Below are positions 8,364-17,743 of a DNA stretch of 64,000 bases, in pieces (position 1 is the stretch's first letter; each line of letters opens with the position of its first letter). Source of the DNA: Ensifer canadensis (GTDB lineage: Bacteria; Pseudomonadota; Alphaproteobacteria; Rhizobiales; Rhizobiaceae); NCBI RefSeq assembly GCF_017488845.2, contig NZ_CP083372.1, positions 1 to 64,000 on the forward strand. The letters run 5' to 3'. The notes beneath the pieces were generated by a model, which saw nothing but the letters and a program-made list of their open reading frames with translations, made no database searches and was not told where the DNA came from. The position numbers were made by a program, and so were the translations under genes.

Positions 8364-8765
8364 TTACGTGTCCAGCCAGTTTTCGAGCTTCAGTCCGGGA
8401 TATGTCAGGAAGTCGCGCGTGTTGTTGGTTACCAACACCGTGTTGAGGGCGATTGCATGCGACGCGATCAGTTTATCGAGATGATCCTTCTTCCGGTCTC
8501 TTGTCGCCATTCGAACCGGACCATAGGCACGCGCTGCTGCAATCCCAAACGGCTCTACCGTGATCAGCTCGGCCAGCGCTGCGAGATTATCAAGTTCCCG
8601 TGCGGGATCATCGGATGCGGATACACCATAGTCGAGTTCGGCGAAGGTGATGGCGGACATGACCACGTCTCCCACATAGCAACTGGCAAAGCGGCGGGCG
8701 ACCTGCTCCGGCTGGTTTTTCATCAGGTAGATACACATGTTCGTATCGAGCATGTAGCGCGCCAT
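8364..8765 (-). CDS. vapC: VapC-type PIN ribonuclease toxin
   Basis: A 133-residue PIN-domain toxin. YMLDTNMCIYLMK holds the first acidic residue (residue 7), SAITFAELDYG the Glu near residue 43, and DHLDKLIASHA plus VTNNTRDF the C-terminal acidic residues near 95 and 118, so all four expected catalytic positions are present. It would cleave RNA (often initiator tRNA in this family) when released by its antitoxin. Its ATG overlaps the antitoxin stop as TGATG, showing translational coupling. Confidence 0.93.
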   Translation of the reverse strand: MARYMLDTNMCIYLMKNQPEQVARRFASCYVGDVVMSAITFAELDYGVSASDDPARELDNLAALAELITVEPFGIAAARAYGPVRMATRDRKKDHLDKLIASHAIALNTVLVTNNTRDFLTYPGLKLENWLDT

Positions 8766-9001
8766 CAGATCTTATCCCGCTCGTCTTGCTCATGGGACTC
8801 TCTTCCGTCACGCATAAAATCCGGAGAGAAGCGGGCAAATACATCCAGAACGCCGGCCAGGGAGCGATGCACAGGACGGATGCGAAGCTCGTCGCCGACG
8901 CGCTCGATTTCCAACTCGACATCGGTCCGGTCAAACGCCAGTTCGGCCGGGATACGAACGGCCTGCGAATTTCCATTCTTGAAAGCTTTGGTGGTGTGCA
9001 T
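8765..9001 (-). CDS. vapB: VapB-type AbrB-fold antitoxin
   Basis: A 78-residue protein. The N-terminal KAFKNGNSQAVRIPAELAF is the swapped-hairpin AbrB/MazE DNA-binding fold of VapB. The C-terminal half (LAGVLDVFARFSPDFM) is the likely toxin-neutralising tail. It is followed directly by vapC with overlapping stop and start codons. An inverted repeat upstream at 9024-9061 is the probable self-repression site. Confidence 0.92.
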   Translation of the reverse strand: MHTTKAFKNGNSQAVRIPAELAFDRTDVELEIERVGDELRIRPVHRSLAGVLDVFARFSPDFMRDGRESHEQDERDKI

Positions 9002-9023
9002 GCCATCTTCCTTGTGTGTACGC

Positions 9024-9061
9024 GGATGTACAATAGTCTTTTATTGATCGAATGTACATCC
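9024..9061 (-). promoter_or_regulatory. Probable VapB operator
   Basis: Arms GGATGTACA (9024-9032) and TGTACATCC (9053-9061) form a perfect 9-bp inverted repeat with a 20-nt spacer, ending 23 bp before the vapB start. Antitoxins of this class bind such repeats with their toxin to repress the operon. Confidence 0.65.
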
Positions 9062-9439
9062 CTGGTGCGCACACTGTATTTGGCTGTGGTGGCGCATAAC
9101 GCACGAGGCGGGCTCAACAGTGCCGCATCGTGTTCTGCTCGACCGAACCCGCAAACGGGTGCGGCCCATTCGGGGTTACGATCTCTTACACGGCGCGTTC
9201 TGGTGTAAAAGGGCGCGAAGTTTGAGAGCGCGACCCGCGCTCACATCTAAAAGGAGCATACGCGAGAGGCGTATGCGCATCGTCTCCGTAACATGCCGCT
9301 CTTACGATAGGCCGGTGCTCGCGCCAATGGGCAAGCGCGCCAGCGCTGTCGGCCGGGAAGAAAAAACGGCTTTCACCGCCATGGCGTCGAACCTTCCGTT
9401 TTTTCTCCCCGTCCGACCCATGACCCGATCTCCGCCGTA

Positions 9440-9573
9440 CCGGGAGCGGGCTTACGCCCCCTCCCTTCGTTCCGAGGAACGTGTGAGCACGACCTTCGGA
9501 CCAAAGGAAGAAGGCTTCGCCCACCGGCGGGTTTGAAAACCCAAGCGAAACGGGACATCAGGAGACCGAAACC
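9440..9573 (+). promoter_or_regulatory. Structured 5' leader of the ParB-like gene
   Basis: Shares with 4112-4297 the order GGGCTTACGCCC (9448-9459), an imperfect foldable middle segment, GGCTTCGCC (9513-9521) and AAACGGGACATCAGGAGAC before the start codon. The rest of 9062-9439 upstream shows no gene. Confidence 0.6.
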
Positions 9574-11489
9574 ATGACGACGACCATCATCATCGAACTG
9601 AACAAGCTGGATGCAGACCCAAAGAACGTCCGCAAGACCTACTCCGCCGACAGCATTGCGGCGCTTGCCGCATCGATCAAGGTCAACGGCGTTCTGCAAA
9701 ACCTTGTCGTGCGGACCGCTGAAAAGAAGGGACGGTATTTCGTCACGGCTGGTGAGCGCCGCAGACGGGCATTGTTGCTGCTGTTGGAGCAGGGCGAAAT
9801 TCAGAAGAACCACGCGGTTGAGTGCAAAGTCCGCGACAGCGAGGATGCCACGGAGATCAGCCTAACGGAAAATGTCATGCGCGAAGATATGCACCCGGTG
9901 GATGCTTACGAGGCCTTCAGCGCCTTGGCGGATGAGGGCAAGGCGATCCCTGACATTGCCGCCCGTTTTGGAACCACGGAAATCATCGTGCGCCGCCGTC
10001 TGGCGCTGGCGAAGGTCTCACCCAAACTGTTGGACCTCTACCGCAAGGAGGAGATGACCTTTGAGCAACTTTCCGCCTTCACGGTTTCCGACGACCATGA
10101 GCGACAGGAACAGGTTTGGAATGGCCTATCCACATGGGATCGTCATGCAAGCCGGATCAAGTCGAACCTGTTGACGGACGAGGTTGCCAGCACTGACCGG
10201 CGGGTGAAATTCGTCGGGGGGCTGGATGCCTATGAGCAGGTAGGCGGAACCATTCGCCGCGATCTGTTTGACGCGGACGGCGGAGGTTATGCGCTTGATG
10301 TCGCATTGCTCGACAGGCTCGTATCCGAGAAGCTGGAAGAAGCCACGGTGCCATATCGTCAGCAAGGCTGGAAATGGGTGGAAGCGACTTCCGAACGCCC
10401 GGAATGGATGTTCAATGTACCGCGTGTCTATCCGGTGGAGGTCGAGCTTTCTGACGAAGTTCAAGCTGAATACGACGCGCTTTGCCAAGAGCATGACGAA
10501 TTGGCAGAAATGATCAACAACGAGGCTGAGGAGGAGGGGCACACGAGCGCGTTGATGCGATCAACCGGCGGCTGGACGAGATTTCCGAAAGCAAGGAAAC
10601 TTATTTGGCCGAAGACAAGGCGAGAAGCGGCATCGTGCTGTATGTCAACTATCACGGCAAGCTGGAAGCGGCGATCGGCATCGTCAGGAATGAGGACGAG
10701 GCCGGAGACGCGGACGACGGCGAAAACGGGAACGCCCCCGCAAGCGTTAAAGCCAAGGATGACACCCCGAAGCTTACCCACCCGGCAACCCTGATCGAGG
10801 ATTTGACGGCACAGAAGACCGCAGCGCTTCGCGTCGAGCTGGTCCACAATCCCGACGTGGCGCTTGCCGCCGTCGTTCACGCCATGCTGCTGCGTGTTGC
10901 TTACACCGGCTATGTGTCCGAGCAAAGCGCCTTGCGAGTGTCGCTATCTTATGAGCGCGTCGAAGGGTCGATAAAATCGCCGGAGAAGTGCAAGGCCGTT
11001 GCCGAATTCGAGAGCGTACAGGAAAATTACGGGCATAAGATTCCCGGAAATCCTGCCGACCTGTTCGAGTGGTGCCTTGCACAGAGCCGCGAAGAACTGC
11101 TGCTCCTGCTGGCCTATGCGGCAGCCCACTCCGTCAACGCTGTGGAGAAGAAATTCACCGACCGCCGGTCTGGTATCGAGCAGGCAAATCAGCTTGGTCG
11201 AGCGCTCAATGTGCGGATGACGGATTGGTTCGAGACGACCGCCGACAGCTATTTCAATCACATCAATCGGCAGAGCATTGCTCTCGTTGTGGCGGAAGCC
11301 AAGGGCGAAGACGCAAGCCTATCCGTGAAGGCAGCGGGTAAGAAGACAGAGGCCGTGTTGATCGCGGACAGGCTGATTGTGGGAACCGGCTGGCTCCCGG
11401 CTCCAATCCGGATTGCATCCGACCCGAGCGCCGAGGCAAACGTCGAGATCGACGACGCCGCCCAGTCCCTGTCGATGGCAGCGGAATAA
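9574..11489 (+). CDS. ParB/RepB-like nuclease-fold plasmid protein (frameshifted)
   Basis: Would be about 638 residues if whole. Residues 8-110 form a ParB N-terminal domain (KLDADPKNVRKTY, then FVTAGERRRRALL and ISLTENVMREDMHPVDAYEAF). An HTH follows (IPDIAARFGTTEIIVRRRLAL), then a long C-terminal region typical of the large plasmid ParB-like proteins of alphaproteobacteria. The frame changes near 10548: upstream it reads EEEGHT, downstream ERVDAINRRLDEI in another frame, as if one G of a GG were missing. It is not part of repABC and its role (partition, nuclease or regulator) is unknown. It shares its leader type with the DUF932 gene. Confidence 0.8.
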
Positions 11490-12406
11490 CCCCGCCGATG
11501 CTATCCAGCCGGTCGCGCTTCTTCCGCGCGGTCGGCCCCTGTTTAAAAACAGTGCCATCTATTTGACCGACCCTAGACATTTTACCGCCCGCGAGCGCGG
11601 GCCAGGGCATCGAACCCCGGCCCGCACTTTGCTTCGCAAGGCAGGATCCGCCCAGCAGGTCGTCAGCTGAAGGCAACAGCGGCGTCTCGCGCGAGCGCTT
11701 GTTACCGACAAATGATCGGGTTTATCGAGCGCGTATGGGAGGGCCGCAATGGACGCGGATGGTGGCTGTTGAACCCCTCAGTGACAGAGTTCCCCGTTAG
11801 CGGCCAAGGACAATCCTTTATCCCGGGTGGGCTTAGTCGTACCACGCAGCGCCCTGCGCCTACAGAACGTTAGCGTAATGAGATAGGCCTGTCCCGAAAC
11901 TAGCGATCGTGTACGGCGAGGGTACCGAGATCGGCATTGAGGCGCCCGTATCAGGGCTTGATGTCTCTATGGGCGCGCTACTGCGGGGCTGGTCTGCCTC
12001 CACATGCCGCTGAATGTTTTCAGGGCACCCGGCTTCGGGGTCTTGGTAAGGATGTCGTCGCAAAGATGTAGGTGTCCCGCCACTGATTTCTTCGCTGGTC
12101 AGATCGATGCCAGCTGAATGCTTCTGGGCGGGCGTTGGCTTGCGATGCCGGTTTTGGTGAACGGGTGAGCTTTGCAGCCGGAGACATCTGCGCTGATCGC
12201 CTTTGTGTGCGGTGCCTTCAGATGGAGCACTAAGGCCGGTCGTCACGACCGCAACCCTCGACCGGAACGATTTTCCCCGATCCCGTGGATCTCCTCGCGC
12301 AGCAAAATCGTCCCGTTCTCAGGTGCTGCACCCCTTCGGGTGCGGACGTTCCTGCTCCCGTCCTTTTGTCGCGTCCATCGGCAACGCTAACAAAGGAGAT
12401 ACAGCA
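11490..12406. other. No gene recognised; GC-rich leader-like DNA
   Basis: 917 bp without a supported gene. There are palindromic GC-rich segments near 11588-11601 (CCCGCGAGCGCGGG) and a TTCG-loop hairpin GCACCCCTTCGGGTGC near 12327-12342 in the leader of the DUF736 gene. A minus-strand reading of 128 codons (11860-12246) lacks any recognisable family. Confidence 0.5.
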
Positions 12407-12724
12407 ATGTCCGACCTCGTAAATTTCATCCGCTTCACCGAAACCGGCCTCTTGGGCAACATCGCATCCATGGCATATGACATCGACCTGACCGGCGAAG
12501 AAATCACAAGCACCAACCCCAAAGCGCCCGTTTATCGGCTTCTCGCCAGAACACCGAGGGGACGCTCTGTGGAAATTGGCGGCGTCTGGAAAAAGACAAA
12601 CCAGACCGGCGGTGATTATTACACCTTGTCGGTCAATACCGGATACGGGCGCCTCAACGCCAATCTCGGACGCTTACCTGGCCAGGACGACGAGGATCTG
12701 ATGGCCGTCATTCCCTGGGATTGA
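12407..12724 (+). CDS. DUF736 family protein
   Basis: A 105-residue protein of the DUF736 family, common on plasmids of alphaproteobacteria and of unknown function. Features: VYRLLARTPRGRSVEIGGVW in the middle and a C-terminal LSVNTGYGRLNANLGRLPGQ segment. The start at 12407 is chosen for AAAGGAGAT 5 bp upstream; reading further upstream gives unrelated residues from the leader. It lies just before a strong hairpin and then repABC. Confidence 0.85.
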   Translation: MSDLVNFIRFTETGLLGNIASMAYDIDLTGEEITSTNPKAPVYRLLARTPRGRSVEIGGVWKKTNQTGGDYYTLSVNTGYGRLNANLGRLPGQDDEDLMAVIPWD

Positions 12725-12733
12725 TCGAGTAAC

Positions 12734-12757
12734 GTACGGCCCCGCAAGGGGCCGTAC
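12734..12757 (+). terminator. Hairpin after the DUF736 gene
   Basis: Perfect 10-bp stem GTACGGCCCC / GGGGCCGTAC with a GCAA tetraloop, starting 9 bp after the stop codon. No T-tract follows, so it may act as an RNA-stability element or a weak terminator. Confidence 0.55.
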
Positions 12758-12859
12758 CTGCACAACCGTCTAAGCCATCTGAGTGGCTCGTGGAAGAACA
12801 GCGATCGATGCAAGTGAAGCGCACGACCTGCTAAAATCTGCATGCAGCGATTCTGCAGA

Positions 12860-12875
12860 GTTGCCACCTGGCAAC
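12860..12875. promoter_or_regulatory. parS: parS site 1
   Basis: GTTGCCACCTGGCAAC, a 16-bp near-perfect palindrome 138 bp before repA. The same arms recur at 14275. This fits the RepB-binding parS pattern of repABC plasmids (GTT four bases, centre, four bases AAC). Confidence 0.75.
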
Positions 12876-13013
12876 TTTTCCATTCATGCGGCGAGAGGAA
12901 AGGCCCGATTTCCTCGTTAAGGTTTTGTTAACTCAATTTCCCTTGCCACCGGTTGCGACTCGGGGCAATGTCACCTACGAGTTATTCGCTCACTGTGGAG
13001 AGTTATCGTAGTT

Positions 13014-14228
13014 ATGTTGAAGCCTCGTAGTCAGGCAGTTGCCCAAGCCACTCTGAAGCCATTGATGACCGACATCATCGCTGGCGACGGAGCTGCGCTT
13101 TCTCAAGAGTTGCTGGCAATGAGGAAAGCGCTCTTTCCACCAGTCTCGCAAAAGACTCTCCGCTTCTTCTCATCCGTCGAATCTGCAAAGCTGATCGGTA
13201 TCGCCGATGCTTATCTAAGACAGCTATCCTTGAACGGGAAAGGACCGCAACCCGATATTGGGTCTGGCGGTCGACGCTGGTACTCGCTTGACCAAATTAA
13301 TCAGATACGGGCAGTCCTCGACGAAAACTCCAAAGGCAAAAAGTACGTACCCCGACGTCGTTCCGGTGAACATTGTCAAGTAATGGCGGTAGTCAACTTC
13401 AAGGGTGGCAGCGGGAAGACGACTACTGCCGCCCATCTGGCACAGTACCTTGCACTTCAAGGATATCGCGTTCTCGCTGTTGATCTCGACCCGCAGGCTT
13501 CGCTAACCGCCCTTCACGGTTATCAGCCCGAATATGACATTGCTGCAAATGAAACAATGTACGCGGCGATCCGGTATGACGAACGACGGCGTCCGATGTC
13601 AGAAATAATCAAGCCAACGTACTTTTCAGGACTCGATATCGTCCCTGGTAATCTTGAGCTTATGGAGTACGAGCACGATACGCCGCGCGCTCTTGCAGAG
13701 CACTCCTCGGAGCCATTTTTTGGCCGTGTGGCATCTGCACTCGGCTCGGTGGAAGACAACTATGATGTCATGGTGCTCGACTGCCCGCCGCAGTTGGGTT
13801 TCCTAACCCTTGGAGCACTTTGCGCCTCGACCGGGCTCCTGATCACCGCTCATCCGCAGATGCTGGATGTAATGTCGATGTGTCAGTTTCTCCTGATGAC
13901 TTCCGACCTTTTGGGAGTTGTTCAGGACGCTGGTGGGGATCTCGATTACGATTTCATCCGCTATGTCGTCACACGGTTTGAACCGTCCGATGCGCCACAG
14001 GCGCAGATGGTCGGTTTCATGCGGTCTTTGTTCCGCGAACGCGTCCTCACAAATACGATGCTGAAATCGACAGCTGTTTCGGATGCGGGCCTATCAAAGC
14101 AGACGCTCTATGAGGTGGGGCGAGAAAATTTCTCAAAGGCAACTTACGACCGTGCCATTGAGTCGCTGGATGCGGTGAATGGCGAGATTGACAGCCTAAT
14201 TAGGAAGGCTTGGGGGAGGGCGACATGA
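13014..14228 (+). CDS. repA: RepA, ParA-type partition ATPase of repABC
   Basis: 404 residues, the usual RepA length. An N-terminal HTH region (about 50-100, with RFFSSVESAKLIGIADAYLR) precedes the ATPase core. The deviant Walker A KGGSGKTT is at residues 130-137, VDLDPQASLT follows, and VLDCPPQLGFLT marks Walker B. RepA with RepB and parS segregates the plasmid and represses the operon. Its stop overlaps the repB start (ATGA). A ParA of this large type followed by repB and repC defines the operon. Confidence 0.97.
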   Translation: MLKPRSQAVAQATLKPLMTDIIAGDGAALSQELLAMRKALFPPVSQKTLRFFSSVESAKLIGIADAYLRQLSLNGKGPQPDIGSGGRRWYSLDQINQIRAVLDENSKGKKYVPRRRSGEHCQVMAVVNFKGGSGKTTTAAHLAQYLALQGYRVLAVDLDPQASLTALHGYQPEYDIAANETMYAAIRYDERRRPMSEIIKPTYFSGLDIVPGNLELMEYEHDTPRALAEHSSEPFFGRVASALGSVEDNYDVMVLDCPPQLGFLTLGALCASTGLLITAHPQMLDVMSMCQFLLMTSDLLGVVQDAGGDLDYDFIRYVVTRFEPSDAPQAQMVGFMRSLFRERVLTNTMLKSTAVSDAGLSKQTLYEVGRENFSKATYDRAIESLDAVNGEIDSLIRKAWGRAT

Positions 14229-15238
14229 GCCGCAAGGATACGCTTAAGGCCATGCTTTCTCGCCGAGAAGGCGAGTTGCCACATGGCAACCTCCAAGAAG
14301 ATACCGTTGAAACTGAGGAGGTTCCTCCTCCGGAGAAGAAGCTTCAGCACATCCGATCAGGCGCGGTCGGTGCAATGGGGCGCTCCCTTGGCAACATTGT
14401 TAGTGCCGCGGACCAGGCTCGGGCGCTTATCGCCGAAGGTTCTGCCGTCGTCGAGATACAACCTGAGAAGATAGACAGCTCTTTTGTTTCCGATCGCCTG
14501 CCTGATGACGGTGAAACCTTCCAGCAGCTTTTAGAAGCTATTCGCGTCTCCGGCCAGAATAGCCCTGTGCTTCTTCGACCCCATCCGGAAAATGCTGATC
14601 GATATCAAATCGTATTCGGTCATCGGCGGGTCAGAGTAGCTTCAACACTGAAGCAGGCGGTGAAGGCTGTCGTTCAGAATCTTACTGACGAAGAAATGGT
14701 TGTCGCCCAAGGTCAGGAAAACGCGGCCCGAACTGATCTAAGCTATATTGAGCGCGGCCTATTTGCCTTGGCGCTTGAGGAACGTGGCTTTGATCGACAC
14801 ATCATAATGCGCTCGTTGGGAATGGAGAAAACCCAGCTGTCGAAGCTAATGGCCGTTGCTCATTCAGTGCCGCGTGAGATCATCGAAGCAATTGGCCCTG
14901 CACCTAAGGCTGGAAGGCCCCGTTGGATGGGTCTCGCCGAGAAGCTCGCGGTTAGCAAGCCGAAGGTTCTGGAAGATCTTCTCCAGCGCAAGGACTTTCG
15001 TAACTCTGATACTGATGCCCGTTTCGCACTAGTAATGGAAGCGCTCATTGCGAAGCGAAAGGGAGCAAAGGCCGAAACGATTAAATCGAGCGACGGTCAA
15101 AAACTGGCGACGGTTCAGCGTTCGACGAAGGTGCTTAATCTTAGTTTTGATGAAAGGGCGTCGCCAGCGTTTGGCGACTTTATCATCGGGAAACTGGAGC
15201 AGCTTCACCAAGAGTTCAAGCAATTCCAGGAGAGGTAA
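14225..15238 (+). CDS. repB: RepB, ParB-type centromere-binding protein of repABC
   Basis: 337 residues starting at the ATG that overlaps the repA stop. ParB domain about residues 75-165 (ESGQN-type segment AIRVSGQNSPVLLRPH, then YQIVFGHRRVRVA and GQENAARTDLSYIERG), followed by an HTH (MRSLGMEKTQLSKLMAVAHS). It binds parS and stimulates the RepA ATPase. A second parS palindrome is embedded in its own early codons at 14275-14290. Confidence 0.97.
   Translation: MSRKDTLKAMLSRREGELPHGNLQEDTVETEEVPPPEKKLQHIRSGAVGAMGRSLGNIVSAADQARALIAEGSAVVEIQPEKIDSSFVSDRLPDDGETFQQLLEAIRVSGQNSPVLLRPHPENADRYQIVFGHRRVRVASTLKQAVKAVVQNLTDEEMVVAQGQENAARTDLSYIERGLFALALEERGFDRHIIMRSLGMEKTQLSKLMAVAHSVPREIIEAIGPAPKAGRPRWMGLAEKLAVSKPKVLEDLLQRKDFRNSDTDARFALVMEALIAKRKGAKAETIKSSDGQKLATVQRSTKVLNLSFDERASPAFGDFIIGKLEQLHQEFKQFQER
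14275..14290. promoter_or_regulatory. parS: parS site 2, inside repB
   Basis: GTTGCCACATGGCAAC, a perfect 16-bp palindrome within repB codons 17-22. It shares all outer bases with site 1 at 12860. Confidence 0.75.
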
Positions 15239-15283
15239 TTAGACTTACTTCTAATGGATCAAAGATAAAAGGATCAACCCGCA

Positions 15284-15340
15284 AAAGAAAAAGGCCCCCA
15301 ATCGGAAAACCGTGGAAGCCTCTCTCGTATTCTCTAGCAA
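15284..15340 (-). ncRNA. ctRNA (incompatibility antisense RNA) of repABC
   Basis: In the 195-bp repB-repC gap. On the minus strand a promoter reads TTGACT (15374-15369), 17-bp spacer, GATTCT (15351-15346). About 50-55 nt downstream, GGCTTCC and GGGGGCC (15320-15314 and 15299-15293) pair with two G-U steps and are followed by TTTTTCTTTT. This matches known repABC ctRNAs, which pair with the repC leader and lower RepC synthesis. The end points are estimates. Confidence 0.8.
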
Positions 15341-15433
15341 GATCGAGAATCGCATTTTCACGAATCACAGTCAAGAGTCTTTGGCATCGTTTTGGTGAGC
15401 GGATTTCTTTTGCCTTTTGAGAGGTGAAAGAAA

Positions 15434-16648
15434 ATGCAGAGTGGAAGTGTGACGACGCCCTTTGGGCGGCGGCCGATGACGCTTGCCTTGGTCAAAGGTC
15501 AGCTGGAAACAGCAGAGCGTAGCGAGAGCAAGCCCGTAGACAAGTGGAAAGTCTTCCGGGATCTCTGTGAGGCGAAGGACGTCTTTGGCCTTCAGGACCG
15601 ATCTCTCGCAGTGCTGCACGCGTTGCTGAGCTTCTATCCGGATACTGAGCTCTCGGACGACAATGGTCTTGTCGTATTCCCGTCGAACACGCAGCTGTCG
15701 ATCCGGGCGCACGGCATCGCCGGCACAACACTGCGGCGCCATCTCGGTGTGCTCGTTGAGGCTGGCCTGATCCAGCGCCGCGATAGCCCGAACGGTAAAC
15801 GTTATGCGCATCGGAGCAGGGGAGGGGAAATCGAGGACGCGTTCGGCTTCAGCCTGGCGCCGCTGCGTGCGCGTGCTGCCGAGCTAGCTGGTCTTGCCCA
15901 GCAAGTTGCTGAAGAGCGCGTGCGGTTCAAGCGTGCCAAGGAAGCTTTGACGCTTTGCCGGCGCGATGTGCGCAAGCTGATTTCCGCTGCCATGGAAGAG
16001 GGCGCTGACGGCGATTGGGCAGAGATCGAGGCGATGTATGTCGGCCTTATTGCGCGCCTTCCGCGCGCTCCGAGGCGCCACGATGTCGATGCCGTGCTCG
16101 AAGACATGCGAATGCTTCGTGAGGAAATCGTCAACGTCCTGGAAATTCAGCTAAAAGCAGAAAAAACCGACGGCAATGCTATCCAAGATGGATGCCACAT
16201 ACAGAATTCAAACCCCGAATCCATCTATGAACTTGAACCTAGCCCTGAGAAAGAGCAGGGCGAAAGGCCGGAGCTCAAACCAAAACGGGTTACCGAGCCG
16301 CTGAAGGCGTTCCCGTTGAGCATGGTGTTGAGGGCATGCCCGCAAATGGCGGATTACGCCCCAGGCGGCCGGATAGACCATTGGCGTGAGTTGATGTCGG
16401 CTGCCATTGTGGTCCGGTCGATGCTCGGCGTCAGTCCTTCGGCCTACCAAGAGGCCTGCGAAATCATGGGGGCCGAAAATGCGGCAGTCGCCATTGCCTG
16501 CATCCTTGAGCGGGCAGGGCATATCACCTCGGCCGGCGGCTACTTGCGTGACTTGACCCGAAAGGCGGCGCGCGGCGAGTTCGGTCTCGGGCCGATGCTC
16601 ATGGCCGCGATCAGGGCGAACTCCGGGGATGAGAAGCGGAGCGCATGA
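15434..16648 (+). CDS. repC: RepC replication initiator
   Basis: 404 residues, typical RepC length. The N terminus has GRRPMTLALVKGQL and then DKWKVFRDLCEAKDVFGLQD with a winged-helix region near 30-130, including RHLGVLVEAGLIQRRDSPNG. The C-terminal block (VVRSMLGVSPSAYQEACEIM and GYLRDLTRKAARGEF) is conserved in the family. RepC binds an origin normally located within its own coding sequence, so this gene probably carries oriV. AGAGGTG precedes the start. Expression is controlled by RepA/RepB repression and the ctRNA. Confidence 0.97.
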   Translation: MQSGSVTTPFGRRPMTLALVKGQLETAERSESKPVDKWKVFRDLCEAKDVFGLQDRSLAVLHALLSFYPDTELSDDNGLVVFPSNTQLSIRAHGIAGTTLRRHLGVLVEAGLIQRRDSPNGKRYAHRSRGGEIEDAFGFSLAPLRARAAELAGLAQQVAEERVRFKRAKEALTLCRRDVRKLISAAMEEGADGDWAEIEAMYVGLIARLPRAPRRHDVDAVLEDMRMLREEIVNVLEIQLKAEKTDGNAIQDGCHIQNSNPESIYELEPSPEKEQGERPELKPKRVTEPLKAFPLSMVLRACPQMADYAPGGRIDHWRELMSAAIVVRSMLGVSPSAYQEACEIMGAENAAVAIACILERAGHITSAGGYLRDLTRKAARGEFGLGPMLMAAIRANSGDEKRSA

Positions 16649-16668
16649 GGAGCCCCGCGTCCACCTGG

Positions 16669-17025
16669 TCAGGAAATGTCGGGGATTCGGTCTGCGATCT
16701 TTTCGATATAGGCGTTGAACTTGCGGCGCTCTATCGCGGCAAGGATCTTCAGCGTCTTGTGAACGTCGGCGCGGATATGAATACCGGTGGTCACTTTTTC
16801 TGTGTCTCGGAAGCGTTTGCCGGCGATCGGATCGCGGCTCTCGCCTTTGGCGACCATGTCGCGAAGCTGATGACGGCCAATCGGCGGCTTGTTAGTCGAG
16901 GCTTGATGGACGTCTTCGGTTTGCCGAGGAGGGGAGGCGATCTGCTTTTCCCGCACGGACGGCTTTTGCCGGTTGGTCGAAATCAGCCCGAGAACAAGGT
17001 TCTTGCTGTCTGGTCCATCACTCAT
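16669..17025 (-). CDS. VirC2-like / ribbon-helix-helix DNA-binding partner of the ParA-like protein
   Basis: 118 residues starting at 17025, where its ATG overlaps the end of the ParA-like gene. The N-terminal half is polar and probably flexible. The C-terminal part, TTGIHIRADVHKTLKILAAI then an AYIEKIADRI helix, looks like a ribbon-helix-helix domain. Together with the upstream ATPase this matches the VirC1-VirC2 arrangement, in which the RHH protein binds DNA near oriT. A ParG-like partition role is the alternative. No member-specific signature lets me choose. Confidence 0.65.
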   Translation of the reverse strand: MSDGPDSKNLVLGLISTNRQKPSVREKQIASPPRQTEDVHQASTNKPPIGRHQLRDMVAKGESRDPIAGKRFRDTEKVTTGIHIRADVHKTLKILAAIERRKFNAYIEKIADRIPDIS

Positions 17026-17705
17026 GCCTGAACTCCCTCGGCGGTGGATCTGTAAAGGGTTAGGATCTCGCCAAGCAGCGTTTCCATCTCGGCAATGGCT
17101 TTCGGGTCGGGCGTTGCAACTGTCTGGAGCGTGCCGGCGGCGCCGATCGATTGATAGCAAGCGCGCCGGGCGATGGGCTGCGAGGCAAGCGCAACGCCGC
17201 TTTCCCGCAAGATTTCGCGCAGCGGCGCATGCGCCCTGGCGCGTCCGGTGACCAGATCGTGCTGGTTGATGACGATCAGAGAGGGTAGTTTACGTTTTTG
17301 ATCGTCTTCGACGACGGGAATGTGATTGAGCGCCAGTTGCATCCCGGCGACCACATCGTCCTGGGTGGTCTGGAGGGGGATGAGGACGATATCGGCGCAA
17401 TAAAGACCCGCGAAGAGATTTTCATTCGTTGTCCCCTCAATGTCGACAAAGACGATCTTGCCCTCGCGCTGTCGATCCAACGCCATTTTGTAGATGCGAT
17501 CTGGATCCAGGCAACTTTCTGCCTCCAGTTTGTCAGGCCAAACGTCCATCTGTTTCGACATCGTCACCCACCGGATTGTGTTGGCACGGCTGTCGGCGTC
17601 GATGAGAAACACGTCGTTCCCGGCATGGGCGGCTGTTCCCGACAGCGCCCGCACGAGCGTGGTTTTTCCGGTCCCGCCTTTTGGGTTTGCGATGGTGACG
17701 ATCAT
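17022..17705 (-). CDS. VirC1-like ParA-family ATPase
   Basis: 227 residues. The start at 17705 is set by AAAGGAG 6 bp upstream. The deviant Walker A NPKGGTGKTT begins at residue 8, VFLIDADSRANTI is the switch region, and IVFVDIEGTT is Walker B. It is small and lacks an HTH, unlike RepA. Proteins of this type (VirC1, conjugative ParA) recruit the relaxosome to the cell pole and coupling protein. It is divergent from mobC across a repeat-rich gap, and AT-rich box 3 lies 26 bp upstream. Confidence 0.8.
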   Translation of the reverse strand: MIVTIANPKGGTGKTTLVRALSGTAAHAGNDVFLIDADSRANTIRWVTMSKQMDVWPDKLEAESCLDPDRIYKMALDRQREGKIVFVDIEGTTNENLFAGLYCADIVLIPLQTTQDDVVAGMQLALNHIPVVEDDQKRKLPSLIVINQHDLVTGRARAHAPLREILRESGVALASQPIARRACYQSIGAAGTLQTVATPDPKAIAEMETLLGEILTLYRSTAEGVQA

Positions 17706-17730
17706 GGAAGCTCCTTTCATTTGTAAAGAA

Positions 17731-17743
17731 AAATATAATTAAT
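17731..17743 (-). promoter_or_regulatory. AT-rich box 3
   Basis: Reverse strand reads ATTAATTATATTT, identical to the core consensus, upstream of the VirC1-like gene. Confidence 0.55.

Noticed and set aside
11860..12246. 128-codon open frame on the minus strand
   Set aside because: No recognisable domain, no ribosome-binding site, and it overlaps the leader of the DUF736 gene.
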